Below are positions 52,576-64,000 of a stretch of DNA of 64,000 nt, piece by piece. How positions within the stretch are numbered: the first letter of the stretch is position 1; every line of letters begins with the position of its first letter. This DNA is from Timema cristinae (lineage: Eukaryota > Arthropoda > Insecta > Phasmatodea > Timematidae): assembly GCA_039000515.1 (NCBI GenBank), contig JBCFYV010011135.1:18744178-18808177 (forward strand), read 5' to 3'. The notes beneath the pieces are model-generated. The model made no database searches. It was not told where the DNA came from and saw only the letters and a list, made by a program, of their open reading frames with translations. The position numbers were made by a program, and so were the translations under genes.

Positions 52576-54788
52576 CACAGAATACTATTGTCAGTTATTG
52601 CCAATTGTAGACTTTTTTGTTGTTGTCTAAATCTGAGATCTCTTGAGTGTTTGGTTTCATTTCATGTGAGAAAACAACTATTATTATACTTATAAAACCA
52701 AAAGGTGTACAAATTTTTTTTCGATAATTCAAGATTTCTGATCATTGATCCATTAGAAAGAAAAAGTACAGATTTCACCCACACCAACCTCACATGCCAC
52801 CATTATTTAATTTATGTCAAACACCTTGCTATCACAAAATAAAATGTTGTTTTTTCTCAATGTTTATAAAAATAATACTTTCATGATGTTTCATCATAAG
52901 GACTATGGTCCGAACAAAATCATGGATATGACCTCACAAGCCCCACGAAACATAATTTTAACATTCTTGCTTAAAATTGTTTTACAGTCAAAAATCCTAC
53001 CATACAAATCTGTTTCCTAAATTCTGAATAAAAAAAAATAGTAACTAAAGCTTCCTGCATGAAACCTTGATTTATAAAAAATGAAAATAAAGCAACTACA
53101 ATAAAAATAACTCCTTTCTAAATTTCGTTCTTTCAAACCACTTCACTCAATGCCCCACCCCCTTTTCCCTCTGCTCCTTTCACCCCCCTTTCCTCAGACC
53201 CCTACGGATGTAATTGTGGGTATTACATCCCTTCTCTTTCACATGTAGGGCTAGACTTTTCCTTTCTTGATCACATTCGTTATGGTCTACTTCTTGAAAC
53301 ACTTCCCAGACCAGGAAACTTTAGCAATAAGAAATAGCTCTCATATATTAAAACAAAGAGGGTAAGGGGGGCAATGGGAGGGAAAGAAAATAGAAATAAA
53401 CAAGAGGGTAAAAAAGAAAGTTGTAACTAAAAGTGAAAGTGAGAATAGAGTGAATAAGAGAATGAAAAAAAAAAGAAGTGGTATGTCTTAAATACAGACA
53501 CTCCATATTCCACCCTCTTGTGCCGACTCGTGTTTTTATAACGAAACATGAGATACTTATAAAAAATATTGCTCACCATAGGACATAAAAATATTATCTC
53601 TTGGTTTTTGTTAAAATAAATTACTCGAAGAAATATTATAAGCTAAAACCAACCGATCCTTTTATTAATAAAAGTGTTTAATCAGTTATGTGTTTTCAAC
53701 CATTTTATGTTGCGTATATTTATACATTTTTTCAATTGATATGCAATTAAAATAAAAGTTTACCACATTCATGAAGTAATAATGAGGTTGATTAAAAAAG
53801 TAAATTTCCCTTTATATAAAGCTGAATGTAGATATGTCCAGAAATAAAAACCCATTTCCAAATTAGCTGGAAAAATGAAACTTGGCATGAAGATAGAGTT
53901 ATTGCCTCGTATAGCTAGAACAATCTAAAAACAATCAATTTCAAAATAAGATAAATAAACTTTTCAGATAAGGTAGAAAATTATATTTTCTCAAGAACGT
54001 AAAGGGGCCACTACAAATCACAAATCTCTTAAAACCTCTAATTTTTAGACGGTACTTAAGGATAAATATGGGAAGAGGAGAAGTAAAACATTAAAATTAC
54101 TAATTGTCGTAGAAAGTCTAAATTTGACAGGCAGTTAAGACATCCCCAGAAAAACAAAATAAGTCTTAAAATTTAAAATGTGACCTCTATGGAGGTGAAG
54201 AAAGAAGGGAAGAGTGGTAGGCTGAAAATTTTAAAAATTCATTGAGATTTCTTTGAACCAGCAGACATAGAGCTTTTAAATGTAAATTAAAGGTTTCTTT
54301 TAAAATTTGATGGTATATTTTGACGCCCTTTAAAATTTCTTCCCCTGAGAGAGTGGAGTTAGCCATAAAGGTGTGGGACTCATTGACTCATTCATAGCCA
54401 TATATTCCTAGCGAGATTGTAACCAAAATATATATATATAAATAAGTGGTTTCAAAATGGGTTTCCAGAAAATGGGAGAGGGATATTATAGTAAGATTTT
54501 CTTAGATGAAGAAGAACATTAAAATTTGGGAGATGGGTAAAGGGAACACTCCAATAAATCATAAATGTATAAAAGCTTTTAAGTTTTTTTGATGAGACAT
54601 AGGGAAATAGGAGAGGAATATAGTCCGAAAAATTGCTATTAAGTGTCGTAGAGAATATATGTTTGGCAGTGAGGTAGAAGGACACTTTCAGATCACAAAA
54701 TAGGTAATAAATTAATTTTTTAAAGGTATCTGGATATATGGGGGTATCGGGACGGGGATAAGATGTTTAAAATTTCCATAAATATCAA
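52576..54788. other. AT-rich intergenic DNA, no gene seen
   Basis: Low-complexity purine-rich stretches (53340-53480). Short frames are unsupported. Confidence 0.4.
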
Positions 54789-55054
54789 GGGCGGCCTGGT
54801 GGTCTAGGGGTAAGGTGTCAGACTTCTGTGCTGGCGGCCGGGGTTCAATCCTCGGTCCCCGCACATATTTATATGATTTCCAAACCCTTCCTTCACCTCT
54901 GACAATACATCTTGTGAATGTGGGGAATGCCAGGCCTCCACCGTGGTGCGGATTCCACGTTAAACTGTAGGTCCTTCATTTCATCTCACAATCACCCTAC
55001 CATTACACATTAGCGTAAGTGCGTATAACCCGAACGGGTAGTAAGACACGGTGC

Positions 55055-55106
<52 letters not shown>
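54789..55106 (+). mobile_element. SINE family 1, full-length copy with long (AAT)n tail
   Basis: GGGCGGCCTGGTGGTCTAGG head, B box GGTTCAATCC, full body, then AAT repeats to about 55106. Confidence 0.88.
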
Positions 55107-55892
55107 TATCAAAAGTTAATTCTCTCAGTGTGTTAGGAAACTGAAATTTGAAAGATTTGTTAAAGACTACTTAAAATAACCAAAAGATTCTAAAATTTTT
55201 AAATAGGACCCTGGGAAATATGGTAAAAGGGGAATGGGTATGTATAAAGACAAAATACCTCTAGAAGGGTGTAAATTTAAATTTGCCTATCAGAAAATAG
55301 AACTAATCCAGATAACTATAAAACAAAACAAAATCTAATAGAAAATTTGAAAAATGGTTAATAGGGAGGGGAGAATTTCTAAAATTAATATAAACAGCTA
55401 CTTCTTTGTATGAGACTAAACTGAAATTGACCAAGCAGTCTTAGGGACTAAATAGGTCTGCACGATAAACATTAAAATCTGAAAATTATTAAATTTCAAA
55501 ATTGGAACTCCATAAGATAAGGGGAGTGGAGGAGGGGTGGTATATAAGTGAAAAAAAAAAAAACAATTTTGGAGTGGGCGGAAAATTAATTTTGTCAGTA
55601 ATGTAAAATTTAGTGCTATATATCCTCTCTTTATAAGTGGGGGGTTTTTGAAATGGGGAAGCATAGACATTTCCAATACTAAGACCGAATACTACTTATC
55701 AGTGTGGTACAGGAGTGAAATATTTCAGGCAGGTGCAATAAAGTTTTTAACATTCTTAAATTCTAAAAATAAAAAATCCCAGAAAATGGAAAGACGTCCT
55801 TTCAAAGTTTTCAAAAATATAAAACTTTTCTTTGTCAAGTTTTTACATGCATTACTGTTTCCAGCCTAGGGCATCTTTTCATTCAAGCCATG

Positions 55893-56225
55893 TTTTTCCA
55901 CTCGCTTTGTTCTTTGGAGGCTCCGCCCCCAAACCCCCAAGGAGTTTTCTTTGCAAGTGGCTTTAAGCTAATGCAATTTCAGAGCCGTTTTTTGAAAGGT
56001 CTTACCGTTTAGCCATAAGAGACCTCCAAAGAAAGTTCCACACCAAATTTAAGGTTGCTCCTACTTTTTTTTTTTGAGGGTGGGGGCTAAAAATTAGTTT
56101 TTATCTTTTTGGAATTTTTCCGTCGGTTACAGGATAGGAGCTATAAGTTTGCCAAATTTCAAGTTTCTAGCTAATCTAGAAGGGGGTAAACATTATTGTC
56201 AGTGAGTGAGTCAGCCATATGACTT
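55893..56225 (+). repeat. Interspersed repeat D, copy 2
   Basis: Second copy of the family at 27545-27990 with internal length differences. It shares GGCTCCGCCCCC, TTAGCCA.AAGAGACCT and the GTGAGTGAGTCAGCCAT end. Confidence 0.7.
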
Positions 56226-57410
56226 GATAGCAGCATAAGAACTAGCGGATTACTAGGCCTGTCATAGCTTCATATTCCTTTTAATCTAACTTATTTTTAG
56301 GCCAGGCACAACTTCCAGTTCCCAGCCATTAAATATTTCCTATGAAAGGGTAAAACCTTATTTAACAATGATACATTTTTCAGTCATGCTGGGAATATAG
56401 CATGGGAATTTTATCTTAGTAGAAAAACATGCTACTAACTGAGCTCATCTGCCGTATTCCTTATTAAAAATGTTTATTCAATGTTAAGGTCAATTCACAA
56501 ATAACCAAAATAATTTTAAAATTTAATTTGTGCAAAAAAAATTGGCTAATTGTAAATTTCCAAAAACAAATTTATCAACCTCTTATCACTTACAACCACC
56601 CTTTGTTATGTTAAGAATAAAGAAGGGAAAGGAAACTAAGAATCTTAAGGTAAAGAAGAAAGCTTATTGCTAGTTATCATCTATCTTAAAAAATGTATTT
56701 TATGAAACTATAAAAATGTTAATGAATTTCTTTGAATGCTTTAGCTAGAGCTCCTTTTGATCAAAATTAATTTCAAAAATCTGCAATTATGTTTAAAAAT
56801 GTTTTGAGAATGAGTTAATGTCACGTAATTTTCTATTAAATAAACTAAACCTGCAGAGCTTTTAAGGAGGCTGGGCCCTGTTGGAATCATTTAACTTTAT
56901 TTTGGCGTGAGACATATTTTTAAACAACGCGTTGTATAAGAAAAATATTACGATATAATACGATAGAGCTGAATGACTGCTTGGAAATTTCTCACTTTAA
57001 CTTATGCCTTCCACACTTCCCCCAACCCCAAATCCTGATGTTTGAAAAGAATGGTTGACGTTCTCCAGTAAAAATTGTAGATGGTAAATAGGTAAAAAAA
57101 AAGTTAGTAAAAAAGATGTAGATTAACAATCAACAATATGTATTGGTGGCCACATGTCCCAGGTGTCACTATCACATTATACTAGATTGCTAAAAGGTGG
57201 AAATTGAGCTTTGAATTCTTGTCAGTTTTTTTCCAAAATTGTTTTCCCCTCTCCCCTCATGTAAAGTGGGTGTACTTCCTCTAAATTTAATCTTCCTCAT
57301 CCTACTCCATCAGATTAGTTACAAAAGTGTGTACAAACTGAGAAGGAAGTAAGCAACGGTGATAAAAAATAACACAACACGAAATGTCTTAAACTACTCT
57401 GTTCATGTCG

Positions 57411-57676
57411 GTCACCTGGCGGTCTAGGAGTCCTGGGCTCAATCCTCGGTCCCGGCATAGATTTATCTGAATACCAAACCCTTCTTTCACCTCTTACAAG
57501 ACGTGTATTAATCACAACTTGTCATTGTGTGGAATGCCAGGCCTCCCCCGTGGTTCAGATTCCACGTTAAACTGTAGGTCCTTCATTTCATCTCACAATC
57601 ACCCTACCATTACACATTAGCGTAAGTGTGTATAACCCGAACGGGTAGTAAGACGCGGTGCTATTAATAATAATAC
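57411..57676 (+). mobile_element. SINE family 1 copy with deleted head segment
   Basis: GGTCACCTGGCGGTCTAGGAG is followed directly by TCCTGGGCTCAATCC, missing about 30 bases of the tRNA-like region. Body carries the TATTAATCACAACTTG subfamily insert. Ends TGCTATTAATAATAAT. Confidence 0.82.
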
Positions 57677-59165
57677 TCTGTTCATCATCACAAACCTTGT
57701 GATTTGGACCAGCCAGAAAATTGACTGGCAATTATTTTTCTGAAAATGACTTACCATATAGCAACAAAAAACATAGTAAAAATATCAAAACTATTTTTTA
57801 CTTTGAAACAATAATTTTAACCTTCTTTCAAGCTATAATATTTCCACTAAATGCATTTCACTCGCCTCCATGAATAATAATATCAAAAGAACGGGTTTCT
57901 TAGTGCTTCAAAGATATTGATCTATATCGTAGAAGGTCAGCTTTAATCACTCCCAGGTGGCAGAGTGTGGAGATTCAGGAATCGGCTGAAATGCCCATTG
58001 TATCTGCACCGGGATTCCGTGCAATGCAAAACTCCGTGGCGGCATAAATGCAAATTAACCTAATGCCAACAGGATGACGCTTACTCTGGTTGAAGATTTA
58101 ATTTGTAACATGGAAACTATTATGTTTGTATATAGTATAAAATTGATTTTAGAGGTGAAAAGGGGGTTAGAGAGGGAGGGGTGTAAACCAAGACTTGTTA
58201 GAGCGTTGATTATTATACATAGCAAATGTGTGGTGTTGTGGTCAGCGCTACGCAATACTTAGAGAGAGAGAGAGAGAGAGAAGAGAGGATTGGCAAAAAA
58301 TGGGCCACGATGAGCAATCAATGCGAGTTTTAAATAAAACATTCTCTGTTAATATCTCTGCGCAGTATTTTTTTTAGCCTCTTAATTATACTAGAACCAT
58401 CCACCCCTTTCATTTATTCCATTAAAAAAACTCTTACAAAAACTCTCTTTTTCCAACGAAACGAAATGAGTTAACAAAATGTAGCTGATTCAACTGACCA
58501 GAATTCAAAATTCAAGGAGCTAGCTGATGGTTTATATATTGTGTATTTTTTTTTATTCTCAAATGATTTTAGAGAGATACAGTGGAGGAAAAAAGAGAAA
58601 TAAATAATAGGAATATGAAGTAAATTATTACGGAGGAGTGAATTTCCCCTTTTCAGCATTTCCGCGGTCAAAGAACCACTGAATATTCACTGCTCATGTA
58701 TTATTAAATTTATACTTTGATATGCGATTAGCAGCGTAACAAAAAAAAAACCATTTGTAATGATTAATATTTAAATGGTATTTTAAGAGTGTGTGTAGAT
58801 ATTACTTTATTAATTTTCTTTACATGGGTTTATTAAAATGTTTGGTACTTAAACTGTAAGTAGAAAAAAATCATATCTACGATGGAAATTATGTTTAAAA
58901 GCTACCGTAATTTATATTTTTGTTAAATATATTTAGTAGTCTTAATTTCAACACCAAGTATATAAACACCTTAATCTAATAGTTATTGCTGGTGGAAGAT
59001 ATATGTGGATAGGGATGGCTCGCCAAAATTAACTTGGACTTAAGATGGCAAAAAAATATCTCTTATATACCTGTAAGAGATTTTAGGCACTCGAATTGCA
59101 GAATAAAATATACCTATAAGCAAGAATCTAAGTAGTCACTAATCTCTACCACTAAATTGCAGAGG
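57677..59165. other. AT-rich intergenic DNA, no gene seen
   Basis: Apart from the (GA)n run nothing recognisable. Confidence 0.4.
58260..58282 (+). repeat. (GA)n microsatellite
   Basis: AGAGAGAGAGAGAGAGAGAG run. Confidence 0.9.
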
Positions 59166-59176
59166 AAAATAAAGTA

Positions 59177-59189
59177 TTATTATTATTAA

Positions 59190-59226
<37 letters not shown>

Positions 59227-59502
59227 TATTATTTTATTATTATTATTAGCACCGCGTCTTACTACCCGTTCGGGTTATACGCCCTTACGCTAATGTGTAA
59301 TGGTAGGGTGATTGTGAGATGAAATGAAGGACCTACAGTTTAACGTGGGATTCGAACCACGGTGGAGGCCTGGCATTCCCCACTTTCACAAGATGTCTTG
59401 TCAGAGGTGAAGGAAGGGTTTGGCAATCAGATAAATCTGTGCCGGGACCGAGGATTGAACCCGGCCGCCAGCATAGAAGTCTGACACCTTACCCCTGGAC
59501 CA
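59177..59502 (-). mobile_element. SINE family 1 copy with perfect target duplication
   Basis: (ATT)n tail at the left, head slightly truncated (ends CCTGGACC). Flanked by the 11-bp duplication AAAATAAAGTA at 59166-59176 and 59503-59513. Confidence 0.9.
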
Positions 59503-59513
59503 AAAATAAAGTA

Positions 59514-61780
59514 AATCTTAATCCTCTTTGTTTAGGTAAAGCCAGGCTTAGGGCATTTAACTTCAATCTAACTTCAGTTATACGTTTAGATTGGTATTCC
59601 ATCTCTCTCTTTAATCCGAGGGTGTAATTTATAGTCTTTTCGGACCCAATATAAACCTATTTTATGGGTCTAAATTGACATATGAGAACTTCAATAGTAA
59701 TGTGTTGACTTGACAATTTGAAACCACCATTAAACTGCAAACATTTTTTTAACTGAAGTTGAAATGGTCATCCCTTATATCCCCACCCTCAACCTCTCTT
59801 TTCCTCTCTTCTCCCAGACTCAAACTCAGCACCACTGGGGCTATAGAAACCATCTTTAGGTAGGAAGTATCCCTTTAGACCTTACCCCCAGCCCTTCTTA
59901 CTTCTTTGATGAATATCTGTGACCATTGGTTCTTTGAGCTGAAATTATTACAATAATATTTTCCATACTGAAATTTCTCAAACACATTCTAATTATTAAT
60001 GCCTCATGTATAATAGCTTTTATAAATTTGCAATTATAAATTAAATTTCTTTGAGGCTACCATTTAAGTATCTTTATGTTCTATCCATTTTTGGAAAATA
60101 TTTCTTTTCTTTATTTAATAAAAAGTCTTTATGCTAAATTAAAAAAAAATAATTCTAATTTTCATAGATATAGGGAAATTTGTGCAACTGTTTTGCTATT
60201 TACATCTTTAGTACAGTAATATTTCTATAATATTCATAAAGGTTTTCGAAGTGATCATCTCCTCCAAATTAAAGTATATTAATACATTATTATTAATATA
60301 TGTATTCACTTTTTTTAGACGAAAATGAATACATATTTTATTAGAATACAGAATTTAGATTTAACAAGCTGTGTAAGATAGGCTATGTAGAATAACCTAA
60401 ATTAAACTAACATAATTGGTACGGAACTCCACACGGAACTTCTTGCTCTATTGTTTAAAAATTGAGGTATTTACTCAAAATTCATAATATAATATACACT
60501 AGCCAACCCGAGAACAAATTTCGTTATGTATACGTAAAGCATTTGTTGACTCAGAATTTTAAATCATTTTATTCTAATTTTAAAAATTAACTTCAAATAT
60601 CGATATTGTGTCCTCAAGGGTCAAAATTTAATTTAAAAATTTTGAATTCCGGTTAAAATTTTTTGACACTTTATTAAGGTATGCACAACTTATTGTTATC
60701 GCATTGCTAATAAATTACTCTTTTATAAATTTTAACCAAAAAAATATGTAATTATTAACTATTGAGCCTAAAATGAGAGAGGTAGATCATTTTTGTATCA
60801 GAGACGGATGCAGGATAGGGGTATGTGGAGCGAACACCCCCCTCAATAAATTAAACCAAATAAATCAATTTTAAATTCACTGCTAGTTTTATTGTCACGT
60901 AATATTAACTCACTAACAAGATTTGATTTTTTTTAAATGTTATTGGTAATATTATTACATTATTAATATACAGTAATTATTATAAATACTTAAGACACAC
61001 ACACTAAATATTAAAGAGGTGAAAATAGGCATTAATTAAATTACCCAAATCTACGTTGCGTGCCCCTCAACTTATTGCACAAACCTTATTAAGGTTTAAA
61101 TTGATTTTATCAATTTTATTATTACTATTTCAATTATTAATAATAAATAATTATATTTCAAATAATTCATTTTTGAATAAATTGCTTTAAACAAAATCTT
61201 TGAATAATACCACACACAACGTGTTATTAAGGCTTAGTGGTAAAATTTAGATCTAGAATGAGAAATAACTAGCTATATTATAGAGTATAGTTAAAGTTCG
61301 ATTGTTTGAAATCTTAATAATTGCATCTATTTTGTATAATTGATTGAACAGATAAAAAAACTATTTATATAATAATTGTTATAGTGTTTGAATTTTTTTA
61401 TATCTTAATAATAAATATTTGTTGATATATTTATTATTTGCTTATAATATATTTCTATAATAATCGCAAGTTTCAAGTTATACCCTTCATTAGAAGATTA
61501 TTCTCACGTTTAGATTCACACTGAAAAATTTCTTAAAGATTTACCCTCAAATTTTGAAGTATTTTTTATGTAAAAACTTATCGAAGTGCTTCCCATCACC
61601 TCTCCCCAACCCGATTCCAATGGGAGCACCCTCGTCCCTCCCTCCCCAATAACCCCTGTGCTGTACAAATATTTCACCTAAGAGATTAAAGGAATAACCA
61701 CATCAACATTTTTAAAGACTTAGTTATGTGCTTACTCTATGGCATTAGAGAATTATTGCGTTTGTACTTAGGTAGTATAT
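59514..61780. other. AT-rich intergenic DNA, no gene seen
   Basis: No coding-like frame and no repeat that I can bound. Confidence 0.4.
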
Positions 61781-61793
61781 CTTCACAACTAAA

Positions 61794-62078
61794 TTATTAT
61801 TATTATTATTATTAGCACCGCGTCTTACTATCCGTTCGGGTTATACGCACTTACGCTAATGTGTAATGGTAGGGTGATTGTGAGATGAAATGGAGGACTT
61901 AGAGTTTAACGTGGAATCCGAACCACGGTGGAGGCCTGGCATTCCCCACATTCACAAGATGTCTTGTCAGAGGTGAAGGAAGGGTTTGGCAATCAGATAA
62001 ATCTTTGCCGGGACCGAGGATTGAACCCCGGCCGCCAGCATAGAAGTCTGACAGCTTACCCCTAGACCACCAGGTCAC
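61794..62078 (-). mobile_element. SINE family 1, full-length copy with perfect target duplication
   Basis: Complete copy in minus orientation, flanked by the 13-bp duplication CTTCACAACTAAA at 61781-61793 and 62079-62091. Confidence 0.92.
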
Positions 62079-62091
62079 CTTCACAACTAAA

Positions 62092-63490
62092 GATTACAAA
62101 GTTGTATTTGTATATTTGCCAATATCTCCGAAACTATTGGTTTTATATAAATATATTTCAAATAAAAGTTATTTATTTTTAATAATTCTAAAATTTTACA
62201 ATGATAATATTATTTAATAGTTGCGGAGACATTTTTGCTTCTGTAAAGAACTCAAACTCATTTTCATGGAAAAATGAAAATGTAAATGTTTATAATCTTG
62301 ATCCCCGCCTAAATACAAATATTAATCAAAATAATCATAGCCGATTTTGAGGAAATGGAATTTTTCTCTTTTAACCCTTTGGTAAATTGATCTTAATTGT
62401 AAAAAAAACCACTTTTTTATGGTTTGAGGGGGGCATGAAACATTGACATTTATCAACATCTCGAGTTAGATTTTTTTTGACGGTCGTAATAATTTACCAT
62501 ATAATGTTGTAAAAGTTAAAAAATATACATATTTGCGTATAGCGTATAGTTTTATAAAAATATATTTCAAGTAAAATATGTTTATTATTAGTAGATATAC
62601 ATGTGTCCAATGATAAGTAATTTCATATATCAAACACTTACAAAGATAAAATTAAAAAATTAGAATTTACCTATCAGACCGGAACACTTAGTCATTTTGA
62701 CAAAAAGTTAAGGGTAGCCATTTGTTGTGTAATGTTGATAAAGCTTAGAAATGAAATTTAATTAATTGGTATAATAGTTTTTCCCTTTCCACCATTAAGA
62801 AAACCGCCCTTAATTTTAGGGTTGTATATCCAATAAAAAAATTTCTTGGCGTAACCCTATCTAAGTCCTAAATACCAAGTTTTTGCCCAAAGCTTAGGCT
62901 CTAGCTGGAGGTACAGACTGACAAACAAATGGATAGTCAGACGGCATTGCGAAAACCACTTTTTAGGGTTCAGAGGCTCATGAAACCTCGAGATTAATCA
63001 AAATCTTGAGTTCGATATTTTTATGATCATAATTGTAACAGTCAATAAATAAATAATTATTGTTCTACTATCGAATTGTATGTTGAAAACTAGATTTCCT
63101 AACATTTAATAATTTGTAATTATAAAATGTCATATACAAGAGAAAATAAATGCTTTCTATTTATTCACACAAATAAAAGTATACATGGATATTTATTTAC
63201 AATCATGAAGATATATTTACACAAATAGAAAATTTAGAAATTTTGTTCACACCATGAAATATTTATTTATTCATTAGTGTACCTGCTTGAGGAGCTCCCA
63301 TTAAATAAATAAAGAAACTGTATTATTGATCATGTTAAAGAGTTCCTCCGGTGTGCGCTAAATAATGGTAGCGCAGTTCTGATTCTCTCTAACGTAGGGA
63401 GGTGTCCGTACAGGAGGCAAAACAATAACATTTTCTTACTAGTTTTTATTTTATTTTATTGACAATCACCAATTAATTAATTTAAAACAT
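62092..63490. other. AT-rich intergenic DNA, no gene seen
   Basis: An old repeat-like block lies at about 62370-63030 (paired TTTTTGACGGTCGTAATAATTTAC / TTTTTATGATCATAATTGTAAC motifs). No coding support. Confidence 0.35.
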
Positions 63491-63596
63491 TCATAGAATG
63501 CAACAACAACAACGAACGCGTCTAGTTTTTAAATTCACTTTTAAACATAACACTTTGTCCTCCAAGATAAATCATACAGCGTGGTTTAGATTTAAA

Positions 63597-64000
63597 TCAC
63601 TTAAAATTCAAATAATAGACAGACTTTGGAAGGAAGACGTTACCGAAACTGCCCATACCGAGTATGTAGTCATTGGGCGTTTCACCTATAATTGAAACGT
63701 TTGAACAAGTTTTGTGGATTGTTAAATCCTCGAGATTTACGGGTTCTTTGGACTTTGCCTCCTCCTCCGTTGGTGGTGGGCACGCGGCTGACTCTGTCTG
63801 TGAATATTCTGCTGACTCTGCTGTCTGGTAGAGAGACGACTCTGACTCCGGCGTCCTGTAGACAGACGACTCTTGCTGTAGCGGGTATGCCGGGGGTGAG
63901 GTCGCTGGTTGAGGCGTCGTGAAGGGTGGTGGCGGGTGGTATGGAGCGCGGAAGGGTTGTGGCGGCCTGGGCAAAACGGCCACAATGTCCCCTTTGCGGA
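63597..64000 (-). other. Proline/serine-rich open frame running off the right edge
   Basis: From the window edge a minus-strand frame is open to 63597: a proline-rich part (PPQPFRAPYHPPPPFTTPQ), a Ser/Glu/Thr-rich part with imperfect repeats (ESSVYRTPES, ESSLYQTAES) and a final 'NDYILGMGSFGNVFLP', which looks like a kinase glycine-rich loop GxGxFGxV. A donor-like G|GTAACG lies within the loop codons. A second frame is also open across the same DNA and reads a zinc-knuckle-like GHCGRFAQ at the edge, so coding status and frame are uncertain. The composition is clearly less AT-rich than the preceding 30 kb. Confidence 0.35.

Noticed and set aside
1..64000. CRISPR arrays, bacterial operons, rRNA genes
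   Set aside because: No regularly spaced direct repeats with unique spacers, no Shine-Dalgarno pattern and no rRNA-like sequence; the DNA is eukaryotic.

Overview
The window is AT-rich DNA from the nuclear genome of an animal, probably an invertebrate (animal-type transposons, tRNA-derived SINEs, many ATT and TA microsatellites, spliceosomal-type signals). I cannot name the species. No complete host gene is evident. The main content is one integrated Polinton/Maverick element (an adintovirus-like, virus-related self-synthesizing transposon) at 6259-23382, about 17.1 kb. It begins AG and ends CT, has long terminal inverted repeats (TIRs), and is flanked by a perfect 6-bp target-site duplication, ACTATA, at 6253-6258 and 23383-23388. 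It sits inside an older interspersed repeat, and two uninterrupted relatives of that repeat lie at 33184-33616 and 42752-43378.

Element layout, left to right: left TIR with TGACGTCA (CRE) palindromes and a C-terminal fragment of the right-end gene; a minus-strand small gene (7161-7478); a plus-strand Cys-rich gene of unknown function with broken tandem copies (8056-9395); a promoter that duplicates the one before 8056; a protein-primed family B DNA polymerase (10417-14279, interrupted by one in-frame stop); dUTPase; two small conserved genes; packaging ATPase; a small basic protein with a hydrophobic tail; a DUF8207-like protein; DDE integrase with chromodomain; penton-like minor capsid protein; a second small virion-like protein; double-jelly-roll-type major capsid protein; adenain-type maturation protease; two unknown genes; right TIR. 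Together these supply replication (polymerase, dUTPase), integration (integrase) and virion assembly (ATPase, two capsid proteins, protease, membrane-active small proteins).

The element is near-intact but damaged. There is one nonsense codon (polymerase) and five single-base frame breaks (dUTPase C-terminus, pX-like gene, integrase/chromodomain junction, small virion protein, major capsid), most of them in or beside homopolymer runs. The integrase break coincides with a canonical -1 slippery heptamer, so it may be functional. The expression signals are the most unusual part. Both the polymerase and dUTPase reading frames begin directly after a strong 3' splice site with the bases TG, so that a leader exon ending in A (10181-10250) would create the ATG by splicing. 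Several other genes also have strong 3' splice sites just upstream.

Outside the element (1-6252 and 23389-64000) the DNA is mostly mobile-element debris: at least 13 copies of one tRNA-derived SINE (several with perfect 8-13 bp target duplications), a second SINE family sharing its 3' tail, a MITE-like element, a probable hAT remnant, Helitron-like repeats, minisatellites and microsatellites. Possible host coding material is limited to a candidate promoter/first exon near 800-1007 and a proline-rich open frame running off the right edge (63597-64000).
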